This document shows, one piece after another, positions 18,080 through 26,993 of a stretch of 64,000 nt of DNA (position 1 is the stretch's first letter; every line of letters begins with the position of its first letter). The DNA comes from Bordetella parapertussis (GTDB lineage: Bacteria > Pseudomonadota > Gammaproteobacteria > Burkholderiales > JACQAP01): positions 124,001 through 188,000 of the forward strand of contig CAMDKM010000001.1 of NCBI GenBank assembly GCA_945900965.1, given 5' to 3'. The notes under the pieces are model-generated. The model saw nothing but the letters and a program-made list of their open reading frames with translations, ran no database searches and was not told the origin of the DNA. A program made the translations under genes and the position numbers.

Positions 18080-19117
18080 TCAGAACTTGAGGAACTTCTT
18101 GAGTTTGCCCGCGCCTTCCTTGAGCTTGTCCGTGGTCGTAGCGGGCTTGGGCGCGTCGCCGGCGCCTTGCGGTTTGGCAGCTGCGCCCGCTTCCTGCGGC
18201 CTGGCATTCGCAGCACTGGGTGTGTCCGCGGTGTAAGACAGTCCACCCAACGAGGAACACATCTCCCTGTAGGTCGCGTCAACAGTCGTATAGTTGCGGC
18301 CGGCGCAGTGCGCCTTGCGCAAGGCGGCGCTCTCGGTCTTGCAGTACTTGTTCACAAAATTCCAATCCTTCTTGTCCATGCCGCTCTTGCACGACGGGCC
18401 GCTTATTGTCGACGGATCGGTACCACAGGCCGTCATGGCCTCGCGCCAGTTCTGGTGTTTATCGGACATCGCAGTAAAACCGGCTGGATCGCGCATGGTT
18501 TTCGCAACCTTCGCAGTATTTGCACAAAAATCGGCCTTACGGTCTTTACAAATGAGCGCCTCGGGAGACAGGCCGGCGCCGCCGAAAAACATAGTCGGAT
18601 CGAGCTTTTCTATTTGTGCGCCGCATTCTTTCGCCATCATCGCGTTAACTTGCGCCTGATTCTGCGCCATCATGTCGTTGGCTTTCTTGGCGGGATCTTC
18701 CCAGGTGCAGTTTCCGGCACGTTTGCCGGAAAACGCGGTACTCATGTCGAATTTCTCGCCCTCGCGCACCCCGCTCGATTTCATATTGCCGCGATAGGCA
18801 TCCTTGCCCAGGGACTCGGTTTCGCCGATCACGGTATATTTGCCATCCTTGCCGTCGCAGGCAAACTTGAAGGTTTGTTTGTTGCCGCTGCGCCTGGAGT
18901 CGACGAGCTTGCAATCCTTCTCGACAGGAGGGGTCCTGCTCTCCTGATTCTCGCCTTTCTTCTGGCATATTTTCTGGTTCATGGCCGGCATGCTCATGCC
19001 TTCCATCTCCATGCTCATGCTCATTTCCCATAATTCGTCGGGCCCCTGCTGCGCCCAGGACAGATGGCTTGCCCCCGCGAGCAGGCAGGCTATCAGGACT
19101 TTATGCATCGAATCCAT
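18080..19117 (-). CDS. DUF3617 domain secreted protein
   Basis: This 345-residue protein has a signal peptide (MDSMHKVLIACLLAGASHLS, cleavage near WAQ). An N-terminal DUF3617-like domain follows (DELWEMSMSMEMEGMSMPAM, then QKICQKKGENQE and repeated Cys). A Cys-rich middle region contains CKDRKADFCANTAKVAKT, and the tail is Ala/Pro/Lys-rich and disordered. Paired cysteines suggest disulfides in the periplasm. AGGAG lies 5 bases upstream of the ATG. It is the first gene of a unit with the carboxypeptidase and TPR genes, at near-zero spacing. DUF3617 function is unknown. Confidence 0.82.
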   Translation of the reverse strand: MDSMHKVLIACLLAGASHLSWAQQGPDELWEMSMSMEMEGMSMPAMNQKICQKKGENQESRTPPVEKDCKLVDSRRSGNKQTFKFACDGKDGKYTVIGETESLGKDAYRGNMKSSGVREGEKFDMSTAFSGKRAGNCTWEDPAKKANDMMAQNQAQVNAMMAKECGAQIEKLDPTMFFGGAGLSPEALICKDRKADFCANTAKVAKTMRDPAGFTAMSDKHQNWREAMTACGTDPSTISGPSCKSGMDKKDWNFVNKYCKTESAALRKAHCAGRNYTTVDATYREMCSSLGGLSYTADTPSAANARPQEAGAAAKPQGAGDAPKPATTTDKLKEGAGKLKKFLKF

Positions 19118-19165
19118 GATTGCTCCTTGGTTGAATGTTGCCTTGAAAATTTCGCATCGCCTGCA

Positions 19166-20029
19166 TCAGACCGCACTCGGTGACGAGGCTTTCCGCACCA
19201 AGCTGCCATTCTGATAGTCGTTAAACGCTTGCATGATTTCTTCCCGCGTATTCATGACGAACGGTCCATAGCGGGCCACCGGCTCGCGAATTGGGCGCCC
19301 GTCGGCCAACAACAGTTTGGCCCCGGCCTTGCCGGCGTCAAGTTTCACTTCCCCGCCGCCTGTCAGCACGGCAAGAGTTCCGTGGGGAATTTCCAATGTT
19401 TCGCCCCGGGCATCCACACCGGTGACGGCACCGTCGTATACATATATAAAGCTGTTATGCACCTCCGGCATTTCGATTTCGAAAACTGCGCCCTTGTCTA
19501 TATTCACATCCAGCAAACGCAATGGAATCAGGGTTTGTGCAGCACCCTTGAGGCCGAATGCTTCCCCGGCGATGACACGCGCGCTTACCCCACCGCGGGT
19601 CACGGTGCCGATTTTTGCGGCCGGCACATCCTGATAGCGCGGGACACTCATCTTGAGCTTGCCTGGAAGATTCACCCATAACTGAAAGCCGCGCAGACGG
19701 CCTTCGGCATGTTCGGGCATTTCCGAGTGAATGATGCCGCTGCCCGCCGTCATCCACTGCACATCCCCCGCCTGGATTACACCCTGGTTGCCCACCGAAT
19801 CGGCATGCCGTACCCGTCCGTCCAGCATCACCGTCACCGTCTCGAAGCCGCGGTGTGGATGATCGGGAAATCCCGCAATCCAGGAATTCGGATCGTCCGA
19901 ACCAAACTCGTCGAGCATCAAAAAAGGGTCGATCATGTCCAGGGCCTGGCTTCCTATGACACGAAGGAGTTTCACGCCGGCCCCGTCCGTCGCCGGCATT
20001 CCCCGAACTGTTTTTGCGATATGTCTCAC
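19166..20029 (-). CDS. Pirin family protein
   Basis: The 287-residue bicupin has the pirin metal-site signature PHPHRGFETVTVMLDG, the H-x-D segment RVRHADSVGN and SGIIHSEMPEH, supplying the His and Glu ligands of the N-terminal cupin. The start is the GTG at 20029 because GGAGA lies 5 bases upstream and the sequence then begins VRHIAKTVRGMPATDGAGV, as in other pirins. The in-frame extension to 20179 has no homology-like content and would overlap the divergent gene. Bacterial pirins include quercetin 2,3-dioxygenases and redox regulators; which applies here is unknown. Confidence 0.92.
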   Translation of the reverse strand: MRHIAKTVRGMPATDGAGVKLLRVIGSQALDMIDPFLMLDEFGSDDPNSWIAGFPDHPHRGFETVTVMLDGRVRHADSVGNQGVIQAGDVQWMTAGSGIIHSEMPEHAEGRLRGFQLWVNLPGKLKMSVPRYQDVPAAKIGTVTRGGVSARVIAGEAFGLKGAAQTLIPLRLLDVNIDKGAVFEIEMPEVHNSFIYVYDGAVTGVDARGETLEIPHGTLAVLTGGGEVKLDAGKAGAKLLLADGRPIREPVARYGPFVMNTREEIMQAFNDYQNGSLVRKASSPSAV

Positions 20030-20150
20030 GGTATCTCCAAATGTCGATCCAGCTTCCCGATCGGCTGCTAAAGCTTTCGCGCCGGCCAGCCGAAATAGTA
20101 CCAACGTGCCGGTCATACTATCGAAACCGCAAGATACCATCAGTGCCCTT

Positions 20151-20603
20151 ATGCCGATGCCAACCACCAAGACTCGCAATGCCTTTTTTCGCGGTTGGTT
20201 TGCCGCGCGCGCGCACAGACCGCTGCCCGCGCCGGACTCCGAAGAGGAGGCAATCTATCTCGGCATGGGATTCATCGACGGCGAACGCAGCGGCGGCAAG
20301 CCGCTGCCAAGCTTGAGTCCACCAAAACTCTCGATTCGCCCCAGATTGAATATCGACCCGGATCTGACCGAACCCCCGAAAATACCTGCCATTACCCGGA
20401 AGGACGTACCTAAAGAGGAAATTCCTGCCCCAAGGGCGTCATTGCCCTCGCGGGAAAAACCGGATCTTGCACCCGCGCCGGTGGAGGAAACGGAACACCT
20501 GGGCAGGATGCCCTTGCGATTTCCGGAAAAAAAACTTCAGAACCAGTTGCCTCGAAAAAACCCATTCGGAGGGAAAACGGCCCGGCGCCGCTACAATGTG
20601 TGA
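20151..20603 (+). CDS. Hypothetical proline-rich protein
   Basis: The frame from 20151 encodes 150 residues. A short N-terminal part contains RNAFFRGWFAARAHRPLP and EEEAIYLGMGFIDGERSGG. After it comes a long Pro/Lys/Glu-rich, probably disordered tail with repeated KP and PAP steps and a basic end. No family was recognised. It is divergent from the pirin gene; the longer frame back to 19935 overlaps pirin antisense and was not used. It stops five bases before the convergent gene at 20608. Codon pattern and acidic-basic patterning look coding, but evidence is modest. Confidence 0.5.
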   Translation: MPMPTTKTRNAFFRGWFAARAHRPLPAPDSEEEAIYLGMGFIDGERSGGKPLPSLSPPKLSIRPRLNIDPDLTEPPKIPAITRKDVPKEEIPAPRASLPSREKPDLAPAPVEETEHLGRMPLRFPEKKLQNQLPRKNPFGGKTARRRYNV

Positions 20604-20607
20604 TTCG

Positions 20608-20907
20608 TCACTGTACGTTGTTGGCACTTACCTTTTCGCGAATCGCGTACACCAGCGCACGAATGTAGCGCATCGACAAATTGTCCGGCGACTTGCTTGC
20701 CCACCGTCTGGCTTCGTAATACAGGCAAGTTCGCAATTCAGCCAGGGTTTCCATGCGTTTGGCCATCGCGACCTCCGCGCTCTTTTCTGCTGACCCCCAG
20801 TGTTGGACGCCATCGAAAGTCAGCGCAAAAGGTTCAATCTGCTCCCATGCCTCCTTGAAAGAGGGCACGTCCTCCGGGAAAAGTTCGAATTTAGTCACAT
20901 CCTGCAT
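20608..20907 (-). CDS. Small conserved-looking hypothetical protein
   Basis: The frame gives 99 residues from the ATG at 20907: MQDVTKFELFPEDVPSFKEA, then WEQIEPFALTFDGVQHWGS and a helical tail with two Arg-Tyr-rich segments. It looks like a compact alpha-beta protein with well-spaced aromatics, which argues for real coding, but I recognise no family. An upstream in-frame start at 20952 would add 15 basic residues. No strong ribosome binding site is visible. It is co-directional with, and 87 bases downstream of, the topoisomerase gene. Confidence 0.6.
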   Translation of the reverse strand: MQDVTKFELFPEDVPSFKEAWEQIEPFALTFDGVQHWGSAEKSAEVAMAKRMETLAELRTCLYYEARRWASKSPDNLSMRYIRALVYAIREKVSANNVQ

Positions 20908-20994
20908 ACAAGTCGTTCCACTGCGGATTCGTCTCCTGGAACACTTGAGCAATTAGCGCGCCTGCCTTCGTCGTCGCGTGGAAACGACAGGCGG

Positions 20995-22056
20995 CTAAAG
21001 GACGTCATGCAGAAATTGCAGAATGCTGACTTCGTCGCGACGTAGCGCAGGCGCGGGTCTGCTCCCGCGTTTTCTGCGCGGGGCCACTCCATTCGGAAGA
21101 TCCGCCGTAAGCCCCTGCATATAGGCATGCAGCAGCGCCGGATGGACATAGTACTTTCGGCATGTGGTCCGCGTATTGCCGAGGCGCTCGGCCACCGCGT
21201 CAATTGCTCTGAGGATATTACGCTTGGCCACACGCTGGGTTGCAGCCGGCCCCATGTCACGCAACTGGGCGCCGGCAAGCATGGTGCCACCCCAGGTGCG
21301 GAAGTCCTTGGCGGTCACGTCGCGTCCGGAAATCTGGCGTAGATAAGTATTGACGTCGTCCGATGTCACGGTCTGGCGCCGCGAGGCTTCATCGAGAAAC
21401 TGGAATAATTCCTCGCCAGGCAAGTCCTGGCAACGCTGGACGATCTTCGCCACGCGACGGTCTTTCACGGAAATGGCGTGCTGCACGCCACTTTTTCCGC
21501 GGAAGGTAAATCGCAGCCTGTCGCCATCCACTTCCACATGCCGCATGCGCATCGTGGTTAATCCGTAAGACTGGTTTTCACGTGCATATTCGTCATTGCC
21601 GACCCGAATCAGAGTTTTGTCCAACAAATGCACCACGGTCGCAAGCACCTGGCGACGGCTCAATTCCGGCGCACGCAAATCGCGCTCGACCCGTCCGCGA
21701 ATGGTCGGCAATACCTCGCTGAGTTCAAGAATTTTTCGGAACTTCGAGTGATCGCGTGCCTCGCGGTAGCCCGTGTGATAGCGGTACTGCTTGCGACTCC
21801 GCGCATCCCGCGCCGTAGCCTGGATATGCCCAATCGGATCGGGGCAAATCCAGACATCCGTCCAGGCAGGCGGAATGGCCAACGAACTGATGCGGCGGCG
21901 CTCTTCGCGGCTGGTGATGCGAGTCCCGTCCGGGGCGTAAAAGGCCCAACCCTTGCCCGCGCGGCGCCGCGTGATGCCGGGCTGCCCATCGGATACGTAA
22001 TTCAATCCGGCGCGGGTGGCGGCCTTGCGATGTTCGACGTTGCGCGATTCTGCCAT
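20995..22056 (-). CDS. DNA topoisomerase IB (poxvirus-type)
   Basis: The product of about 353 residues has the N-terminal domain of bacterial type IB topoisomerases (GITRRRAGKGWAFYAPDGTR, then ISSLAIPPAWTDVWICP). The catalytic domain contains TLIRVGNDEYARENQSYGL, LRFTFRGKSGVQH and the nucleophile tyrosine in TCRKYYVHP at about residue 302. It nicks and reseals one DNA strand through a 3'-phosphotyrosine and relaxes supercoils without ATP. The start at 22056 (MAESRN) was chosen; the extension to 22092 is possible. The C-terminal tail is Arg-rich. All core residues seem present. Confidence 0.93.
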   Translation of the reverse strand: MAESRNVEHRKAATRAGLNYVSDGQPGITRRRAGKGWAFYAPDGTRITSREERRRISSLAIPPAWTDVWICPDPIGHIQATARDARSRKQYRYHTGYREARDHSKFRKILELSEVLPTIRGRVERDLRAPELSRRQVLATVVHLLDKTLIRVGNDEYARENQSYGLTTMRMRHVEVDGDRLRFTFRGKSGVQHAISVKDRRVAKIVQRCQDLPGEELFQFLDEASRRQTVTSDDVNTYLRQISGRDVTAKDFRTWGGTMLAGAQLRDMGPAATQRVAKRNILRAIDAVAERLGNTRTTCRKYYVHPALLHAYMQGLTADLPNGVAPRRKRGSRPAPALRRDEVSILQFLHDVL

Positions 22057-22139
22057 TCGTTCGTTTTTATGCCTCGGAAACGCGCGCCACAATATCCGGC
22101 AAGCCAGTTTCCGGCAAGGTCGTTCTGATTATCGGTCGA

Positions 22140-22637
22140 TCAGGCGATCGCCGTCACGGGTGAAGATCGAATCGGCCCGATGGTTTTTCGAAGTAGAAGC
22201 TCGGATCGTCCGGCCACCAGAAAATCCCTCAGTTCGCCGATTTTCAGATACCCCAGTCTCTCGTAGAAAGCCCTGGCTTCCCGGTTGAAATCCGAAACAC
22301 AAATAAAAACATTGGGTGTGACGCCGAAAATACGGTCCTCGGCATACTCAATGAGTGCGCGCCCGACGCCCTTGCCTCGTGCATCGGGCGCGACCCCCAC
22401 CAACTGGACGTACCCGATGAAGGCACCCTGCATGTTGAGCACCAGAAACCCCACCGGCTGCTTTCCCAGTACCGCCAGAAAACGCTCGCGCGTATCGTTG
22501 GAAAGAAACTTGAGGCTCTGATCGTAGCCGATGCCCAAGGTTTTCCAAGGGTCCGAATCGGCCATCGTGCGGGCGGCCCACTCGGCATCGGAGGATGAAG
22601 CGAAGGGAAGGATTTCGATTTCGGAAAGGGGGGACAC
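22140..22637 (-). CDS. GNAT family N-acetyltransferase
   Basis: The 165-residue protein carries the acetyl-CoA binding motif of GNAT enzymes in VGVAPDARGKGVGRALIEYA. The preceding beta-strand segment is FLVLNMQGAFIGYVQLVG, and the C-terminal part reads AFYERLGYLKIGELRDF. It would transfer an acetyl group from acetyl-CoA to an amine; the acceptor is unknown. The start is a GTG at 22637 after a G-rich stretch. It is a single gene between the topoisomerase and a heptamer repeat element. Confidence 0.9.
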   Translation of the reverse strand: MSPLSEIEILPFASSSDAEWAARTMADSDPWKTLGIGYDQSLKFLSNDTRERFLAVLGKQPVGFLVLNMQGAFIGYVQLVGVAPDARGKGVGRALIEYAEDRIFGVTPNVFICVSDFNREARAFYERLGYLKIGELRDFLVAGRSELLLRKTIGPIRSSPVTAIA

Positions 22638-22745
22638 GGGTGAGGATCGAGGATTGAGGATTGAGGATCGAGGATTGAGGATTTAGGATTGAGGGGTGAA
22701 CGGCTCTAAACCCTTCACTCATTCACCCTTCACGCATTCACGCTT
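22638..22745. repeat. Intergenic heptamer repeat element H3 (GGATTGA / TTCACCC)
   Basis: Tandem GGATTGA and GGATCGA units fill 22643-22695. A GGGGTGAAC unit follows, then the opposite orientation, with CCCTTCAC and ATTCACC copies up to 22745. The left half is G-rich and the right half C-rich, as in the other elements of this type. Confidence 0.8.
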
Positions 22746-22754
22746 CTCGATTCC

Positions 22755-23258
22755 TCATCTCACCTCAAACGTCTTCGCCACGACAATCTGATCCGCGGCC
22801 ATGAGGGCGATGGTCCATTTTCCCGGCACCGCTTCCGTTTCGCTTTGCACGGTGTGGCCAAGACAGGCACTGGCCTCGCCGTCCTTGGCGACCAATTCGA
22901 TCTCGTGTTCGTAACCGGTCGAGACGCTGCCATCCTGCATGAACAAGGGCGGATGGGTCACCACTTTCTCCAGATCCAGGTCGCCGTCCTCCAGTGCCCC
23001 AGTTATGTTGACGCAAAACCCAAAGCGCACACCCGCCATTGCCGGCACCACCGCGGTCTGCTCGATCAGATCAATTCCGGCCGGATTCCCGGATGCATGC
23101 GCCATTTGCCTAAGGAAAGCATCAGAGCCGGTACCGTACAAGCCATAACTGAGCAGTGAGCCACGCAGGGTGTGGTCCTGCAATCGTCCGTGATGCGCGA
23201 TGGAAATTCCGCTGGCCATCGCGAGCGCGATAGCCAAGGCCAGAGTCACTAATTTCAT
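22755..23258 (-). CDS. Secreted protein of unknown function
   Basis: The 167-residue product has a clear signal peptide (MKLVTLALAIALAMASGISI, cleavage near AHH). The mature domain contains AGVRFGFCVNITGALEDGDL, HPPLFMQDGSVSTGYEHEIE and a single pair of cysteines that could form a disulfide. No family was recognised. The start at 23258 is supported by GGAGGG four bases upstream; the longer frame to 23414 has no such site. A beta-rich periplasmic protein is the best description. It is followed upstream by a co-directional NIPSNAP gene. Confidence 0.75.
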   Translation of the reverse strand: MKLVTLALAIALAMASGISIAHHGRLQDHTLRGSLLSYGLYGTGSDAFLRQMAHASGNPAGIDLIEQTAVVPAMAGVRFGFCVNITGALEDGDLDLEKVVTHPPLFMQDGSVSTGYEHEIELVAKDGEASACLGHTVQSETEAVPGKWTIALMAADQIVVAKTFEVR

Positions 23259-23311
23259 GGTTCCCTCCGTTCGCAACGAGCCGTCTGCGCCGAAGCTCCC
23301 TGGCGCCCAAC

Positions 23312-23641
23312 TCAGGATTTCATATCCGGCACCTTGAACCATGGCGCCGGCCGCACGATTTTCGTTTCCATGTTGATCAGCATGTCGGTGCTTTTGCCAA
23401 GAAACGCTCCCCATGCCGGATCAGTCTGCATCTTACCCCGCCGCTCCTCGCGGTCCATAAGGTTCTTGTAGGCCCACATGTGTACCACCTGCGACAGCGG
23501 CCCAATGTCGTTGCTGACATACCAGCCGACGCAGTGTCCAAGATATTTCAATTGCAAGGGCAATGCCTCGGTCTCATAAAGCTTCAGCCACTCGTTAAGC
23601 TTGCCGACTTTGACGTTATAGGTGCGGTGATCGATGATCAT
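23312..23641 (-). CDS. NIPSNAP family protein
   Basis: This 109-residue protein shows the NIPSNAP ferredoxin-like signature: IDHRTYNVKVGKLNEWLKLY at the start, then GWYVSNDIGPLSQVVHMWAY, a tail with WGAFLGKS and a closing IVRPAPW-like strand. A strong GGAGG lies 6 bases upstream of the ATG. NIPSNAP proteins are small dimeric alpha-beta proteins with poorly known roles. In Burkholderiales such genes often sit in catabolic clusters, but here the neighbours are a secreted protein and a sulfatase. Confidence 0.9.
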   Translation of the reverse strand: MIIDHRTYNVKVGKLNEWLKLYETEALPLQLKYLGHCVGWYVSNDIGPLSQVVHMWAYKNLMDREERRGKMQTDPAWGAFLGKSTDMLINMETKIVRPAPWFKVPDMKS

Positions 23642-23679
23642 GTTTGTCCTCCATTATGTATTCAAGCCAGTACGAAACA

Positions 23680-23892
23680 CACTTAACACGAAGGAAACAC
23701 GAAGGAAAACAAGATAATTCATCGATCGGATTCAATTCGTATCAGCGAGTGTGCATTTTGAACTGTCTTGATGACTACCCGCAATCACGACTTTTCCTTC
23801 CTCTTTCTCCGTTTTCCTAAAAGAGTACTCCACGCTATCGCGAGGGTATTCGTGTTCCTTCGTGATTCCATCGTATCCCTTCGTGTTCACGC
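23680..23892. repeat. Inverted ACGAAGGAAAC repeat element
   Basis: The left arm (23680-23712) has two tandem AACACGAAGGAA units. The right arm (23849-23892) has them in reverse complement (GTTCCTTCGTG and CCCTTCGTGTT). About 135 bases lie between, encoding nothing recognisable. This element fills most of the 300-base gap between the NIPSNAP and sulfatase genes. Confidence 0.75.
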
Positions 23893-23942
23893 ATTTGCTC
23901 TGGCATTTTCCAGGACGAATAAGGCAGATCCCGGGATGCTTG

Positions 23943-25361
23943 TTACCTGCGAACAGGGTTGTACCGCCAGACAATCGGCGGCTGCCCCGTCTTGGACTCG
24001 GCCACTTCGTCGAAATACGCCGCCGGCGCCATTTCGTAGGCGTACTCGTTCAACTTCGCCAGCATCTGCGCAACACGCTCTGGGTTTCGCTCCGCCAAGT
24101 TTTGAGCTTCTTCAGGGTCGTTGGAGATATCGAATAGCTCCAGCATTCTCGGCAGGGCGGCATGGACCACCAACTTCCATTCTCCTGAACGGAACGCGCC
24201 GCGGAATTCCTCCACGTTGATCAGCATCTCCTTGCGGGCACCGGGTCGCCCCTCGGCAAGGGCGGGCCACTGGTCCACGCCGTCGAGCGGTTTTGGCGAC
24301 TCGAGGGTGGCGCCGCCGAGCCGGCTCAGTGTGGCGAACATATCCGTTGCATGCAACATGTCGGTTACCACCGACTTGGGTTTGATCTTTCCAAGCCATG
24401 AGGCGATGGCTACTACGCGCACGCCGCCCTCGTACAGGCTGCCGCGGCCTTCTCTGAATATGCCGTTGTCAGCGGCGAAATTTTCGACATCGGCATCGCC
24501 AGTCTTGAAGCGGGTCGGCAACGCCCCGCCATTATCGCTGTGAAAAACAATCAAGGTGTTGTCCAGCATCTTGTTTTGTTCAAGCGCGGCAACTACCTGT
24601 CCGACCGCGCTGTCAAGCCCCGACACGGCGGCGACATAACGGCGCCGGAACGGGTCGGCGATATCACTGAATTTATCCAGCAGTTCCTTCGGTGCGCCAT
24701 AGGGGGCGGCCGGGGCGGAGAAGGACAACATCAGCAGCAAGGGCTTGGAAGGGTTGCGCTTGTTGATGACGTTAACAGCGTCCTTGGCAAGCAGCGAGCT
24801 GACGTAACCACTTTCCTTCACCGGCTTGTCGCCTCGACGCCAGTCGGAATTCGTAGCAGCATCGAGCATGAAACCCACCTGCCCCGACAAGGATCCGTAA
24901 AAATAATCGAAGCCCCGGTGCGTCGGCCAGAACTCCGGCTTGGCATGACCGAGTTGCCATTTGCCCACGAATGCGGTTGCGTAACCGGCGTCCTTGAGCG
25001 AATCGGCCAGAGTTCGTTCTTCCTCGGGCAGACCGTAGCGGCTTGCCGGCATGATCGAAGCGGTCTGCAGGCCGTAGCGTATCGGGTAGCGCCCGGTCAT
25101 CAATGCCGCGCGCGTTTGTGTGGAATAGGGCTGGGCGTAAAACGCATTGAGGACCGCACCGCCTTGAGCCATCTTGTCCAAATTTGGCGTCTTGATCGGG
25201 CTGCCGCGAAAACCGACATCGTTCCAACCCAGATCGTCGGCGAGGATATATACGATGTTGGGCCGATCCGCGGCGCGACAAGGCGTACCGATTGCGACTG
25301 AGAGCAGAACAGCAAGACCCGTTACGGTCATGATCTGACTCATGATGAATGGCAATTTCAT
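23943..25361 (-). CDS. Sulfatase family protein with an atypical active-site motif
   Basis: The 472-residue protein has a signal peptide (cleavage near CRAADRP). The sulfatase fold starts with PNIVYILADDLGWNDVG, giving the calcium-binding aspartates. The segment AQPYSTQTRAALMTGRYPIR aligns with the formylglycine region, normally C/S-x-P/A-x-R; here it reads S-T-Q-T-R (Ser at about 80), so the third position is Gln. Later motifs include GKWQLGHAKPEFWPTHRGFD and DNTLIVFHSDNGG. Hydrolysis of sulfate esters in the periplasm is likely only if the serine is matured. AAGGAG precedes the ATG. No maturase gene is in the window. Confidence 0.88.
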   Translation of the reverse strand: MKLPFIMSQIMTVTGLAVLLSVAIGTPCRAADRPNIVYILADDLGWNDVGFRGSPIKTPNLDKMAQGGAVLNAFYAQPYSTQTRAALMTGRYPIRYGLQTASIMPASRYGLPEEERTLADSLKDAGYATAFVGKWQLGHAKPEFWPTHRGFDYFYGSLSGQVGFMLDAATNSDWRRGDKPVKESGYVSSLLAKDAVNVINKRNPSKPLLLMLSFSAPAAPYGAPKELLDKFSDIADPFRRRYVAAVSGLDSAVGQVVAALEQNKMLDNTLIVFHSDNGGALPTRFKTGDADVENFAADNGIFREGRGSLYEGGVRVVAIASWLGKIKPKSVVTDMLHATDMFATLSRLGGATLESPKPLDGVDQWPALAEGRPGARKEMLINVEEFRGAFRSGEWKLVVHAALPRMLELFDISNDPEEAQNLAERNPERVAQMLAKLNEYAYEMAPAAYFDEVAESKTGQPPIVWRYNPVRR

Positions 25362-25550
25362 TTGCTCTCCTTATCGCAGATCGGAACTTGCGAGAGACCT
25401 TTTCGCGATGTGCCGAAGCCGTTGTTGTCGAATGATACAATTAAGCTCGACGTCTTCGAAAATTACCACCGCGGTGTTGGCCGCTTATCTGGAGTAATTC
25501 CTGTCGGTAAAAGACGTTTTTCAACCTCGTCGCCCGTGCGCAAACCCGAC

Positions 25551-26978
25551 ATGTCCGAACGCGAGATACTGCTGGTGCGTCTTGCCGAATTCGCCGCGCG
25601 AATCCGCTTGAATCGCCGCCTGGTTGAACTGGGTTGGGCGGCCTGCGCAATTTTCGGGTTGCTTGCCCTTTATGAAACGTTCAAGGTCACGATTGGCTCG
25701 GCCGCCGTAGTTGCGGCCCTCGCGCCCATTTTTATCCTGGCCGGTGTCGTCGTAGTCCCAATAGCCGCGTGGCGCTTCGCGCGTCCGATCCTCCTTGATT
25801 GTGCCGCCGGGCAGGCCGATTTACGGGCCGGCCTCAAGGACGAATTAAAAAGCGCGTATTGGTATGCGCGCCATCCTGTCTCGTCGCCGCTGGTCGAACT
25901 GCTGTTAAGTCGTGCTGCTGGCGCCATCAAACTTATCGATGCGCGCGCGGTTTTTCCGGTAAGTCTGCCGCCCAGCATTATTGTGGCATCAAGCGTCGCG
26001 GTAGCCGCCGCGTCATTGATGTTGATTTCGCCAAGGATCCATTACCCGTCGGCGGAGGCGACATTCGAGCCCGCCGGCGACACGGCGGTTTCCGCGCGCC
26101 CCTCAGTGGAGGGCGACGGTTCGCTGCTGTCTTCGGAAACGCAACCGTTGGCAGGCAAGCCTGGGCCCGGTCCGAAAGGTCTCGGCCGCGTCCAACCGAT
26201 GCAATTGGCCAATGAATTGGAACACAGCGCCGATCTTGCACAGAAGTCGACGAGTATTTCGAATTCACAAAGCACCGTACCGGAAAGTCTTCGCGGTGGC
26301 GGCACTGGACAGGCGGCGCGTCCGCAATCCGAGCAAATGACTCCCGAGGTGGCGCAAGGCATTCTTGATCGACTGCTTTCTTTGTTCGATGAAAAATCCG
26401 CGGCGTCCACGGAAATATCTTCGCGGCCGGCGGCTCGTGTGGCACAGGGAGATTTGTCGGAAGAAGCTACGCGGGGCAACAATCCGGGCAATCGCAGCGA
26501 GGGGGAAAGGGCGCTCAATGCACTGCTGCGTGCAATATCGACGGGTGGCACGGGAGATCGCCAAACCGTGCCGGGCGAAGGCGCCGGCGAGGAGCAGAGA
26601 GGCCGCAGTAATTCCGGCGGAGGCGCGATGGGAAGACGCCTCGGATTAAGCCAGGCCGGCGCAGGATCTCAGGATCCCGCAACGGGTAATCCGGACGGCA
26701 GCATCGCGTCCGACCCGGTGCTTGGCACACCCACTCTGAAATTTCAAACACAGTTGCGACGGGTCGGAGTCAGAACCGGCCGCATCGAAGATAACGACGG
26801 ATCGATCGACACCTTTTTTTCCGCGACGCAGTCGCAGGAGTCCGCATTGAGTTATGAAGCCGTTGTCGGCCGTCAAACCGCGTCGAAGGAAGAAATCCTG
26901 GAAGTGCGGCAACTGCCGCTGGCCTATCGGGCCGCCGTCAGGAATTACTTTCTGACCGGGCATTCGCGGGAAAAGTAG
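25551..26978 (+). CDS. Membrane-anchored hypothetical protein of the vWA cluster
   Basis: From the ATG at 25551 the protein has 475 residues. Two close transmembrane helices come first (about 30-80), then a helical segment with CAAGQADLRAGLKDELKSAY, and another helix near residue 145. A long Gly/Ser/Glu-rich linker follows. The conserved-looking C-terminus has LPLAYRAAVRNYFL. I do not recognise the family by name; similar two-helix proteins sit upstream of BatA-like genes and may be partners. A GTG at 25536 is an alternative start. It ends 15 bases before the next gene, so the three genes to 31475 look like one operon. Confidence 0.7.
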   Translation: MSEREILLVRLAEFAARIRLNRRLVELGWAACAIFGLLALYETFKVTIGSAAVVAALAPIFILAGVVVVPIAAWRFARPILLDCAAGQADLRAGLKDELKSAYWYARHPVSSPLVELLLSRAAGAIKLIDARAVFPVSLPPSIIVASSVAVAAASLMLISPRIHYPSAEATFEPAGDTAVSARPSVEGDGSLLSSETQPLAGKPGPGPKGLGRVQPMQLANELEHSADLAQKSTSISNSQSTVPESLRGGGTGQAARPQSEQMTPEVAQGILDRLLSLFDEKSAASTEISSRPAARVAQGDLSEEATRGNNPGNRSEGERALNALLRAISTGGTGDRQTVPGEGAGEEQRGRSNSGGGAMGRRLGLSQAGAGSQDPATGNPDGSIASDPVLGTPTLKFQTQLRRVGVRTGRIEDNDGSIDTFFSATQSQESALSYEAVVGRQTASKEEILEVRQLPLAYRAAVRNYFLTGHSREK

Positions 26979-26993
26979 GCGGGGCTTCGTGGC

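Noticed and set aside
18167-19033. Long plus-strand open frame opposite the DUF3617 gene
   Set aside because: The minus-strand gene has a signal peptide, ribosome binding site and family match; the plus frame gives a His/Phe/Leu-rich product with no domain, typical of antisense high-GC sequence.
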